Positions 1 to 12,600 of a stretch of DNA of 64,000 nt are shown piece after piece. The notes beneath the pieces were generated by a model. That model saw only the letters and a program-made list of their open reading frames with translations. It ran no database searches and was not told where the DNA came from. The position numbers were made by a program, and so were the translations under genes. Positions within the stretch are counted from its first letter, which is position 1; every line of letters starts with the position of its first letter. The DNA is from Hymenopus coronatus (Eukaryota; Arthropoda; Insecta; Mantodea; Hymenopodidae), in the NCBI GenBank assembly GCA_030762935.1, contig CM060883.1, forward strand, positions 49,851,001-49,915,000, read 5' to 3'.

Positions 1-310
1 CAGAAATGAGAAAGAGCATATCAAAAGTCATTGCAAAATATCTGACCTCAACAGTTTCAAAATTGAGGTGATTGGAAACCTTTGTGTAAAACCTTACATT
101 TTACCATACTTAGGGCCAGCAGTTAAGCAGTAGTATAGCATTTTAGCTTAGCAGCAAAAGTATATACACTGAAAAAGTCCACTTGAAGGCTTTAATCCCC
201 AGAACAGGGAGTTTACTGGTTTGAGTATCCCACCCCAAAAGGTTAATAATGTGTGCTTTTGTATCATTAAATTTTAATAAATATTTAACATAAGTGACAT
301 TGGTTTTCAG

Positions 311-624
311 GTCCACCATCATTGGTGATAGCATTGCGAGGCTTTTAGAGTTCTTGGGTCATGACGTACTACGTATTAATCATGTGGGTGACTGGGGAAC
401 ACAATTTGGAATGCTGATTGCCCATTTACAGGACAAATTCCCCAACTATGTAAAGGTATCTCCTCCCATTGGTGATCTCCAGGCATTTTATAAAGAATCA
501 AAGAAGCGCTTTGATGAGGATCCTGAATTTAAAAAACATGCCTACAGCTGTGTTGTGAAACTCCAGTCTAAAGATGCAGACTATGTCAAGGCTTGGCAAC
601 TTATTTGTGATGTTTCACGTAAAG
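311..624 (+). CDS. RARS1: RARS1 exon: catalytic core after the HIGH motif
   Basis: Acceptor ttttcag precedes 311; donor gtcagt follows 624. The first base completes a split codon, then [18 protein letters not shown] and [16 protein letters not shown] read open, ending at the conserved LICDVSRK. The exon ends in phase 1; its last g joins aa of the next exon to make Glu. The reading continues open to 674 only by chance read-through into the intron. Confidence 0.96.
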
Positions 625-3600
625 GTCAGTATCTTATTGCTGCCTGCTTTTTATTTTCTCTACCATGTAGGTAGCTGGGAGAGGTATTACATTCTATTCA
701 AAATTTTAATACAAAGAATTTATAAAATATTTATTTTGAAGACCACTGAATAAAACAAATTGTTCATATTTGAACAGCTTAAACTAAAACTGTGATAACA
801 AATTTGGTATTTAAGTTCAATATCTTCTAAGATGCAACACAAAGGTTTTTAAGATAATCCCTCCATGTTAAATTATCTTTTACACAGGAAATTTTTTTTA
901 TTTTCTATAAAGTATCTCTAATGATTAAAATGCATATATCATTGTTGCACTTGTAAAACCTATGTGGAGATTTTTCATAAAATCAGTTTTGTGGTTTAAA
1001 GAAGCAGAAAACTGCCATATATTCACTGTAAAAAGTAACTGTATATTAAGCAATTTCATGATGTTAAGGAAGCAATAAAGTCGCAAATGTGCTGCCTCTT
1101 AACATTGTGCCTTTAAATCTGCTATATATTCCTATGTCCACTAAGAAGTTTAAAGCCTTTCTTTTACACCTTACATAAACACAGCACATTATACATGACA
1201 AAGCAATAATAAAACAGATTTTCATTAATACTAGGAACCAATGTCCTGATTTACTGCACACAGCAATAACATCTTATTTAGTATGGTTAGCAGAGGAGAG
1301 AGGCTTTTAAAATAAGCCACAGAATCTTTAGCAAAAACTAAATAAAAATGCCAGTGAAACCTTATATCAATAGGAAGTCAGGACGGAAAAAAAGGAATGA
1401 ATGGCTGTATAGGAATGCATACCATTCACAGATGAGCATTTAAGTAAAAAATATACACATAATTTAACTCTTAAGACTTTTCTAATTCAGTTATATTTTA
1501 ATTTTTAGTAAGCAGCATTAAAATAAATGAGCTGCATTATGACATTTTTGCTTGCCTTATTTTACATTTTTATCAATATTCTATTTTAGGATTTTTTTTT
1601 CCAGAAATCAATTTGATTTTCTTTTTACATTTGTAGGTTCTAGTATTTATTTTATTTATGCTAAACTACAGTGATGAAATTACAAATGTATTCGGAAAAA
1701 TTAATATGTTTTACATACAATATTAATATACTAATTAATAATGGTAACAAACCTTCACTTATCTTTTGGAATCCTGTTACTAGCATCTTTTTACATTTAT
1801 TTATTTTTTATTTTATTTATTCATTTATGCTAAGCTATATGCAGGTGAATATGACTGGTGTTCTTTACTGGTCGCACTCATATTTAACAATAGTTTATTA
1901 CACCATTTTGTCTATTTACTGTCCATACCCATTTATTTTTCACTTTGTATAAGAATTGTCTAATCTTCTTCCTGTCTTTTTGAAACATTTCAACTATTGC
2001 TACATTTCTATCTATTTTAAACCATTGCTTATTAATATACTCTTTTCTCTAAACTTCAGTTCCCTTACATTTAAATAAAATGTGTTCCATATCTTCATTT
2101 CCACCATATATATGACATTGATTTTCTGGAATACCTTTCCTTAAACTTTTTAATCTCCATACTCCTCCTTTCAGCCATGCAATATCTTCTTGCTCCTCTT
2201 TATTTGTCACATCTATTACATACAATAATTAACTTTGACAACACATATCTAAATGTAATCAGTACAGCAGGTGTTCAAAATGTGCACCCCACAATTTGCA
2301 CATTGCTCATAATGGTCCATTTGATTGTTGAACATGTTGCTGTACAAGGTTGTTGTAAGGACACAAAAAATGACTGCATCTTCTCCCATATTTTAGGAAC
2401 ATTTCCAAGTGGGTCATCTGTTTGGAAAATGTATGCTTTCAGCATGCCCCACATGTAGACCTCTGCTGCTCCTGGAAGCATGAAGGAAATAGAAATTCTG
2501 TTCCACGGGAAATTATGTTGATGTGCTTTGCTAACACACACATTTGAAAGAACTTGGAGATGCCATTTTTCAGTTTAAAAAAAAATAATAGTATACATTT
2601 TTTCTCAAGCACATATGTAACTTAAGTAACCTAGTGAACATTTTAAACACATACATTGAAAACCCAGTTAATGGGCTTTAAAATATGACAATAAAATTGG
2701 CCTAATCAATAATTTTACTGCAAATATTTACAAATAACTTAAATGTGCTTGGCATGTATTTAACATCCTATTTTGTTTTAATTTAATTGGAGTCGAGTAT
2801 ACACACATGTGCTTCACAAAAACTTACTTATGCAGAACTGGTTTTGCATACATGTCTACTGCTTTTGACTGTTGGATTCAATATGAGGATCCTTGATGTA
2901 CAACTGCCTTCTCTCTGGTGTGGATTGATGAACTTCATTAGTGAGTTCTCTTCAAAAAGATGATCAAAGTTCATGAGGCACGTTTCATGTTTTATGTATA
3001 TTTTCTTTTATGTGTCGAGTTCTACTGTCCGTTACATGAATTTTGACCATATTTTTGAAGAGAACCCACTAATGAAGTGCATCAATCCAACACCAGAGGG
3101 AAGGCAGTCGTACATTAAGGATCCTCATATAGAATCCAACAGTTGAAAGCAGTAAACAATGCATGCAACACGCATGCGAAACCAGTTCTGCATAGCAAGT
3201 TTTGGTGAACCACAAGTGTGTATACTTGATTCTAAGTAAATTAAAACTAATTGCTAGCTTCACAGTGTACCACTTCCACTAATTAAAATTATAATCCTAT
3301 ATTGTTTTTATGGCTGGCCAGATTGCACTAATGATTTATAGAAAAATGTTCAACAAGAGTGAATCATTTTACAAAATTTCTATCAAATCTGAAAGGTCAA
3401 GTTTCACTTTATCGAAAAAGTATGTTAGTTTTCTTTACATAGTGCATTTTCGTGTATTTGCTTGCCCATAGTATGTATCTCTTTCCTCCTAAAGGAAATG
3501 TTGTCACTCCTCTACCTAATGTCTTCCTATGAATGAAACCTATAACTCCTGGTGCTACCTTTTGTGCTACTATTTCTCCTTTAATATCTATGTACCCAAT

Positions 3601-6600
3601 ATCTTTACATATTTTATCTATTCTTCTTTCAACCACAATTCAGCTACTGTGAGGTAATCAAGGCTTGTCAATACCTAATCCAAACTTCCTGCCTATATTT
3701 GTTTACTCCCTCCAATTCCAGAATCCTAACTTCTTCATGTTTTCTCTGCCCTATTGCAGCCTGATCTAAATTTAAATGTTTCTAGTATTCTCTTGCTTCT
3801 CAGTTCTATTCCTTTTCTCGATATTAATGGTTTATTTCTGTCCAAAACCAAAATACTGCCATGCTCAAATGATAGAATACTATCTTCTTTCCCTTTTATT
3901 CTCCTCACCACTTGATTGCCATACCTTCTTTTCCCCCAATACCAAATTACATGCTGCTTTTGCTTCCCCTTTTCCTATGTGATGACAGTCCATTACTGCT
4001 CTTTCTGTCACCATAGCTGTTGCCTCTGCAACATCATTTCTCTGTCAGCTGGTTGTTTGCTCATTCAGAAACTGGATGACCTCTTCTCTGCATTGTTGTC
4101 ACGTCCATGCTGACAGCATAATTTTGATTTAGACTCTCTCTTACTTTGACTTCGTGCATATTCGTCCCAATTTGCTTGGACTTTGGTCTTCCTGTTTTAT
4201 TTCCTAAAGTTGCCACTAAATCTGCTGAGTAATTTCCTCTCTGCCTGGACCCTTCTTTAGATCTTTCTAGTGCATATGTAATTTTATAAACGTAAAAAGA
4301 AGCTAGTAACGGTGAAGAATAACACAAATATTAATATAAAAATAATAGTTGCAACAAATCTTCAAAAATCTTTTCGAATCCTTGTTGCAACTATCCTTGC
4401 AAGGATTCCAAAAGATAAGTGAAGATTTGTTGCAACTATTATTTTTATATTAATATTTGCATATGTAATGTTCTTTCTCCATCGATCCATAGCTGAAAGT
4501 TTCTAATTTAAGCTTTTTTTTTTTTTTTTTTTTTTTTTTTCACTACTGGTCTCTTGCTTCTTTCATCGTTTATACTAAATTTCTTTGAAGAACTCTCTTC
4601 TTCGACGATAAATCTTTATAAATGAAAATATGTTTCCTTTAATTTCTTGGCTTGTTTGAGCAATTCATATAATTGCTCGCTTTTCAAGTTGTATTCCAAC
4701 TCAACGAGCTTTAATAATTTCCCATCCATATATATCCATTTCAACTTTTCCTTCGTTATTTAGTATTTTGTCTGCTGGCCATTTATCCCTTCTTTTCTTG
4801 CTTCCTAGGAAAACTAAATTAAACCTTTTCTCCCTTTCCTTCAATATGTTCATTCTTTCTTTAGCTATGTCGACTTCCCTTCTTGTTTCTTGCACCACTT
4901 TAATATGCTTTGCTATCCTATTCAGTTGTTCATCTGGTCATTGTTCCATGCCTTCTATTTAATTCTTTTCTCAGGTTTTCCAGCATTAATTTAATATCTG
5001 CAGAGCCACGAATCACTTAAGTTCCTCCAATCACTAACAAAAAAATAAACACTTCCTAAAGCCAATATATTTATCATCTTCTCTCCAAACTTGCTTTTTG
5101 ACTTCGCAAATTTTACTTTCCTAAATTTTAGTAGGATTTTTAGAACTTAAACCAAGTTTCAGATGCAATGCTTTTTTTACTGCCTAGAAGGAATAAATTT
5201 TCTTGGAACTGTTTCTAGAGTGAAAATGCATATTTTAATGTTTTCTACAAGTTTGCCTTTCTTTGTTCTATATTGAGTATGCCTAACTGAAAAATGGAAA
5301 CTTATTTATTACATTTTTTCCAACAATTTAGTATATCATTTTGTATTATAGTGTCTTTGTATAGGTGTTTGTATAGGTGTTGCAAGATAGATATTTAATG
5401 TTTGACTTCTGTTTTCAATTTCAGAATTTCAGAAGGTGTATGATAGATTAGATGTGAAGTTAATTGAGCGAGGGGAGTCTTTTTATCAATCTAGAATGGA
5501 GAAACTTGTTAAAGAGCTAAAGGAGGCAGGTAAGTCTTAAAATATGTATGAACAAGGTCAGATTTTGTATCCATATCGCTTGAGAACTATTTCCCACTCC
5601 TGTCAAGAGATTCTGTCATTAATACTTCTGCTGGTGATTTTTTTAGCAGATATAATAACTCTTTACAAGTGGTTTGAAAATCCAATTGGAATTAATACTA
5701 TGAAGCACTGTAATAAATTATAAAATAATACAGATTTAGTCGACCAGACACTCTATGGCTTCACTTACCTAAAATTACTCCTGACACATTTCACCTTCTG
5801 TTGGCTAGAACTCCAGTGCTCCTGAGGGTCTTGCTACTCTGGGTGGAGACATCTGGTGTAGGTTTTATGAGACTTAATAGCTAGTTAACTTCTGCAGGGA
5901 TTTTTGCATGACAAAATGTGTATCTTGAATTTTCTGAGAATAGTGTGTAAAATGCTCTTCAATCAGAAGAAATTTTATATAATTTTGAAAAATGGTAAAC
6001 CATAAGAGGTAGGTGTAAATCCATTACACAAAAGACATCACTTTAAAATGCAAAATGTATTTCAAATAACACTTTTGGGCATCAGCCATTTCATAGATAA
6101 CTGTTGAATTTTCAATACCTATATGTTTTTGAAGTGGTCAATATTCCATTTTTCTTCTGTCATGGAAGGAGTATGAAATTTCAAGACAGCGTATAATGAC
6201 CTAGTTTTAAACACTTGATTTGCTTAGGTTTCCCATATCCACAACAGAATGTGTCATAAAACTACTTCTTTTATCTAGATTAATATGAAATGGATGGGGA
6301 ATTAAGCGTATGTAAGAATTGCTTGTAAAAGGTATATAAAAATAAACATGAGAGAGTCATGTAAATGTGTTGCATTTTACTTTCTGTTCTGTCTTTGGAC
6401 CCGTGAGGTTGAAAATGGTAACAAAGGCTTCCGAAACTAGTCCCTCGTAATGAAAATATAAGTGACCTAGTGTTAAAAATACTGACTCAACAAATTAATA
6501 CTGCATATAATCCCATGAATGTTATGAGAATATTAAGAGGCAAACTTTAAATTGGAAACAAGGACATGGAGTTTTGAAATATATATATGTATATATAATG

Positions 6601-9600
6601 GGGATACACAGAAGAAATGCTCAATAGGTGTTGTGATTTTGAACAGAAAAAGCCTGCACCTAAAGTTGGCTGTTCCGCAGTGAACCCCTCATCTTTAGAG
6701 CAAGAAAAACCTTCAATTGAAAGTGAATATGAACCATTTTCACCCAAAATGTTAAAGCCCAGTGTGTGAGATGATACTGTGATACTGATGATATTTTAAG
6801 GAGAACATTTATGAAGATTATTGCAATCAAGGCTTCATCTCCTATTGCAAACTTACTTATAGTGCATTGTAAATCAAATTGCAAAGTAGTATTAAATTAT
6901 ATGAACTAGCAAATTTCAAGATAGGACTCACTTTAGTAACTTCAAATTTTAAAGGGGAATGGAATTAAAAACGAATATTTTTATATTCATTAGTTCAGAC
7001 TAGACTTATTGCAACCCCAATTTCCGCATGTTTCTAGGGGAAGCTGTTTTCTAGGAAGAGCCAAAAGAAATATTTCTGCTTGGGTATGATGTCACACTGC
7101 TAAGTGCTGGTGAATTCTCTGCATTTCAGTTTGATTATGATGTGTGACTATATTGAGTTCATGTGGTGAGTGATTTCAATTGTTGCCGTGTCTTCAATGT
7201 GCTGAAGCTTAGTTACTCTTTGAAATAATGTACATTAGAATATTAAATTTGTGATCAATATGGCAGCATGTTTTGTTTTTGGATGTTCTAATAATACTGG
7301 TATTGATCATCATGAAGGGTATTACTGTTTACTCATCAAGGAAAAATTCCTGAAACTGCATAAAATATGGTTTAATTGCACAAAAAAGAAAGCAAAAAAT
7401 CAAACAAACAATAAAAAAGCAACTGTTTCAACTATGTTTATGTGGTCAGGATTACAGCAAAGCTGATTTCAACGAATCTAACATTTAGGATGTGAAACTT
7501 GCTTTATTCAATGCAATGACTTGCATGAAAGTTGCTTAGATATGGACTATGGAATCACCATGCTCGGATGTGGATCTCAAGTATCATTTTTCAGAAGAAA
7601 ATTGTTGTGTTGTGATGATGATATGACAAACATAACATTCATATGAAAGTAAGAATGTTTTCTCCTATATTTGTATATATTAGACCTTTTGTTTTACTGT
7701 TTAATTGTCATATGCAGTGGCTCAGCGTGTAAGATTATCACAAGAAGTAAAGGAATCTGTATTATTGTTGAAACATATGCAATGAATGTACTATTTAAGT
7801 GGACTTATGTAATGATAATTTTTGTCCTGAAGGCAAGTTAATCTATTGCATTGAGTGTGCATTTGTGTGGATTGAACTGAAGCTGAGTGAAAACATTTAC
7901 AAGTATGTTAAATGTTGTATTTTTTCTGAGTCATACTTTGATAAGCTTATGAAAAAGTTTCTTTACCCTATAGTGTATCATATGGTTTGCAAAAAAGTAC
8001 TTAACTTACGAGGCTGCTTTGAATTAAGGCAATCTGTGTGTAGCAGGTTACAAACAGTATGATTCACCCAATTTCTTGACAGAATATATAAGTTGATCTA
8101 TCATGAATCTGAAGAGCATATTTTGTATTTTAATTTGTGCAAAGAGGAACCATGGTGGAAAATTGGAAAGGGTGACTAGCAAAAAATTTTTAAACTTAAT
8201 GCTTAAAAAATAATGTATAATATAAAATTATTTTTGTCAGATTGGCATACAGGAATTAGATCTCTCTTGAAAACCAAGTTTACAAGCATAATTCATGAGC
8301 TTGACGTACAGTCATTTATGGCGGAGTTCTGCTACTTGTCAAGTGAATAGTAATAACTAATAACTCCACAGCATATAGTCCACAAGGAACCTTTGCCTAC
8401 TGCCCAGCCGCTGCATCCCCCATCTCAGTCCAGGACAGACATCAAGGATGGGGTGCAGTATTGGAGGGTGAGATGTGGTCAGCGCCTCGAATCCCTCCCG
8501 GCCAGTTAATGTGATCCTCTTGACCTGGAGCCGCTACTTCTCCATCAAGTAGCTCCTCAATTGGCCTCCCAGGGACCTCACGAGGCTGAGTGCACCCCAG
8601 AACAGGTCTCCAGCTTGGCAAGCAGCTGCGCTACTCAAGTGAATGGTGAACTCCAAAAAGAAGTTTATTTCAATTCTTGATTATAAGTCCATTCCTTGGG
8701 AAGAAATGACAATTTTTTTCTTGTGAGCATGAACTGAATAATGAGGAAATTGATAGAGCAATAAAGACAAACAAGAATTTCATGGAATGTAGTATACTGT
8801 TGAATATCATTGTGAACAATTCTTGAATGGCTTAAAACATGTTAATTACTTTTACCACACAAGCAGCCTCAAATCTTACCACAATGAGAGATTGAAGTAT
8901 ATTTCTTAATGAGTCTTATCAGCATCTCCTTAATCAGTATCTGCATAAAATTTTTTTCTCACGATTTCAGTGCCTAGCTCATATTGCATTTCTACACAGT
9001 TTATTTGTGCATTTCTATTGCTGAACCTTTCACTAGATAAGAATTTTTACATACATTGCTACTAGCAATGAATTTTTTCTTTCACAAATATTAGAATCAC
9101 TTGCAATAATTCAGAGACAATTCCCCCCAGGGGCCTACTACGGTAGGTACGGATTTGGCGCACCCGGGGTCCCGAGCCAACCTTGACTCCCTCAATGGGC
9201 AACCTCTCAGTGGTGAGAGAGTCACTAGGTCAAAATGCCCACCCATGTGTAGGCCATGCGGGGAGACCCGTGTCGGTGGAAAGAAATATAATGGTTGGTT
9301 GAGGGTTGCGTATCTGAGCCTGGGCCTTCTATCTTTTCAGTGACTAGGGAGGGTATGCAACTTAATACACCACTTCGGTTTCTGCTTCACCTAAACGGGA
9401 GGCTAGGGACTAGCCCACCCCCTAGTCAATCGGCCAGGACTAGGTACTTTACCGAACTCCAGGGTGAGTAGGACGGCGAGCTGCTATATCCCCTGTGTAG
9501 CCCTGTCATCCCAGTGGGCTGACCCCTTGTTGGACTCTGTGGTGGGAGGGGAGTACCGGGTGATGAAAATTAAAGTTTACTTCATGGCAAAAACCAAAAA

Positions 9601-12600
9601 ATCCATTACATATGGTACTGAGTTAGGAAAAGAAGTAGTCGAGTGTTGTGGTCCTCGCTACTGTTTTAAATGTCAGCGCTTTGGCCACACAAGTGAATTC
9701 TGCAACGCTGAGTCTACCTGTGTGAACTGTGGCAAAAACTTGCATGACGGAGAATGCACGTCAGCTCCAACGTGTGTTAACTGTAACGGTGAACATCCAT
9801 CAAGTTCCCGTAGTTGTCCCCGTTTTGCAGAGCAAAAGACGGTCCAGGAGATACGGGTTAAAGAGAAGGTATCCTTCTTGGAAGCCCGGAAACTCTTGCG
9901 AATCCGCCAACCCTCTGTCCCGAAGTATGGTACCTATAGCTCAGTTGTAGCTAAATCAGTACAAAGTCGGGAAATCGCAATTCAAACCTGCGATATAAAC
10001 GGGGTCACGATTGCAGAAAAGATTCTCACAGCCTAGGCCTTGGACTTCAACATCTAAGTCAGTAGTAACATCTACATCTGAAACTGTAAAAAGCGCTAAA
10101 ATTAAATCGCCGCCAAAGCAATCGACCTCGACCAACAAGTCTGGCAAGCTTATAATATATAAAGAACCAGAAAGAAAGTTTAAGAACACCAATGAGAGAA
10201 CTGACTTCCTCAAACAAAGTGTAAAGCCTATTCCCAAAGCAACAAAGGGAAGCAAGAGTCCATGGAGGTCCTCTTCTGAGGATTCGTCTGGGAAGGACTC
10301 AGGTCGGCGACTGTCATCTTCGCCGGTCTCTATTTCCAATCGGTTCGAGATACTCAAACGGAAATTTTCAATTGGAAAGGGGTCCTCCCAAGAGGAGGAG
10401 ATGGAGGAAGGTGATACTGCCCTCACTGCCAGAAGGACAGTGACAAAGAGGCAGGACCATCCTCCCGTAGAAGGTGTCTTCCCGACACCTAAAAAGAATA
10501 AACTCAACCGACCTCCGCAGCCTTCAAAATAGAAACAACCACAATGTGCAACTTATCCCATTATAAAGAACATGGCTATTGTACAATGGAACTTACGTGG
10601 AATAAGAACACATCGACCTGAGCTTGAACTGCTGCTTAACCAGATCGATCTTTTGGTCGTATGTTTGCAAGAGACTAAGCTCCGTCCACAAGACAGCTTC
10701 AAAATCAAATGGTACACCCCTGTAAGATGTGATCTATCATCGGAAGTGGGTGTACCTGCACACGGAGGCACTATTATGCTCATCAGAGATGATATATTCG
10801 CGCAATCTGTATCATTACAGTCCGACATCCAGTCAGTAGCTGTAAGGATTAAACTGTCACATACCAGACTCACCATTTGTAATATATACCTTCCTCCGAG
10901 TGACGACCTCTCGCTCACTGATTTAGGGGATCTAGTTTCTCAACTACCAACACCTTTTCTTTTGGTAGGTGATGTAAATGCCCACCATCCACTTTGGGGC
11001 TCACCTTGGGCTTGTACGAGAGGTAAGTTAATTGCTGATTTCTTGAATAATTCTAACCTAATTCTCCTGAACACCGGAGAACCTACATTTCTTTCTGATG
11101 CTTTCAACAGTTTTTCACACTTGGATTTAGCAGTTTGTTCACCACCATGCTTCTCCTGCATTTTAAAATGGACATCAATGGATGTTAATTGATGTCTGTA
11201 TTCGCAAAAGAGTTAAGAATATTTTATTCCAAATTTCGTTGAATAGGTTCCAATCCATTTGATTTTCTCATACATAATTAAAATTGTAGATACAATCAGT
11301 AATTGCATGTAAATAAGTTAAACAGACATTTTTGTTGTAGGATGTAGATTTTTAAATATATTTGTAATGAACAAGAAATAATGCAAACACAAGCTTCTCA
11401 ATCTTTATTAGTCCCAATAAGTTTACTTTCCAGCACAGTAAGCTTTCTTACAAATGTTGATTTGAGTCTTATCCAAGATTAAATGAAATGGGCCTACAGG
11501 TGAATAAATGACTAGAGAACTGTTCTTTTGTAGTTGGATGCAGCAATCTTGCACTTATAGTGGAGGCTTTGTTTAATGATATATTTTTGTAAATAGGTTA
11601 GAGTATGCGAGGGCAGCAAATGATGGGATTTCTAGGAAATGATCTTTTTCGGTTTTGAAAATGAATTGTAATTCCATAGATATCCCTTATGAGATGGCAG
11701 TACTGTACAGTTTCATAAATGTTTGTTACAAACATTCATGTATATTTGAAATACCTAAATAAAAAGTGATGACTTGACGGTTGCAGGATATCTTGAAGAA
11801 GATGAAGGAAGACTGATAATGTGGGGAACAGAACAGACTGTGATACCTATGACATTGGTGAAGTCTGATGGAGGATTCACATATGATACCTCAGATATGG
11901 CAACTATAAAACAACGTATTGAAGAGGAAAAGGCAGTTTGGCTTATTTATGTTACTGATGCAGGCCAGGTTAGTCATTCAGCAGTTTCTAAATGATTCAG
12001 AACTAGATCCCACATCTACATCAACTACTGTAGGTTTTTTTTTATCTAGAACATGTTTCAAGTGCTGTTGCTCCCATCAGCTGAGTGTAACTGGAGATAA
12101 AAAGTCTAAAGTAATTGAAATAGTTGTGGATCAGGTTGTTTGGAATTGTTCAATTTGTTTGTAAATTTTCTCTTACATCTAGGATGTTTAATAATTAATT
12201 TCTTTTGGTTAAGGTGTGGTAATGCTTGGGGAGTAATATGAACTGCTGATAGCAAGCACACCATTACTTGTCTCTGCATTCGAATTGAAGGCTTTTAAAC
12301 AGTATTTAGTCCAATTGAAATATTGAGTGACAAGAGAAATACAAATCTGATGTGTTCCATTCACATGACTTTTGTATCTGTTCTGCAACAGATTATTCTT
12401 ACAAAAGCTGATACTTCTCTCTGATTCACTATCAAGATAAACAGAAGATAGCAAAAATGGCTGAATTAATTACTTATAAGTAGAAAGGAAATAAGGGAAT
12501 ACACTAGGCTAAAGCTATAGTCAAAGCTTTAAAAAGTGGTTGCTATGTGTTTGAAATTCATTTCTTTGCATGACCAGGAGTTGAAAAATTCCCGTACAAG

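Larger units (their letters stand above)
3400..4990 (-). pseudogene. Coding-like antisense stretch, probable ancient retroelement ORF
   Basis: Several minus-strand frames stay open in short frameshifted blocks. One (4701-4898) is charged and coiled-coil-like with [17 protein letters not shown], as in some LINE ORF1 proteins. Another (about 3780-3945) reads [14 protein letters not shown]. Together with the LINE C terminus at 1960-2225 they may be parts of one old LINE broken by insertions. The assignment is tentative and no catalytic motif was identified. Confidence 0.25.

Noticed and set aside
9956..10507. 183-residue antisense ORF across LINE copy 1
   Set aside because: It is the shadow of the Ser/Lys-rich ORF1 tail, which is clearly the real coding strand by similarity to copy 2. 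The same applies to the + strand ORF at 63542-63847 opposite the LINE endonuclease.
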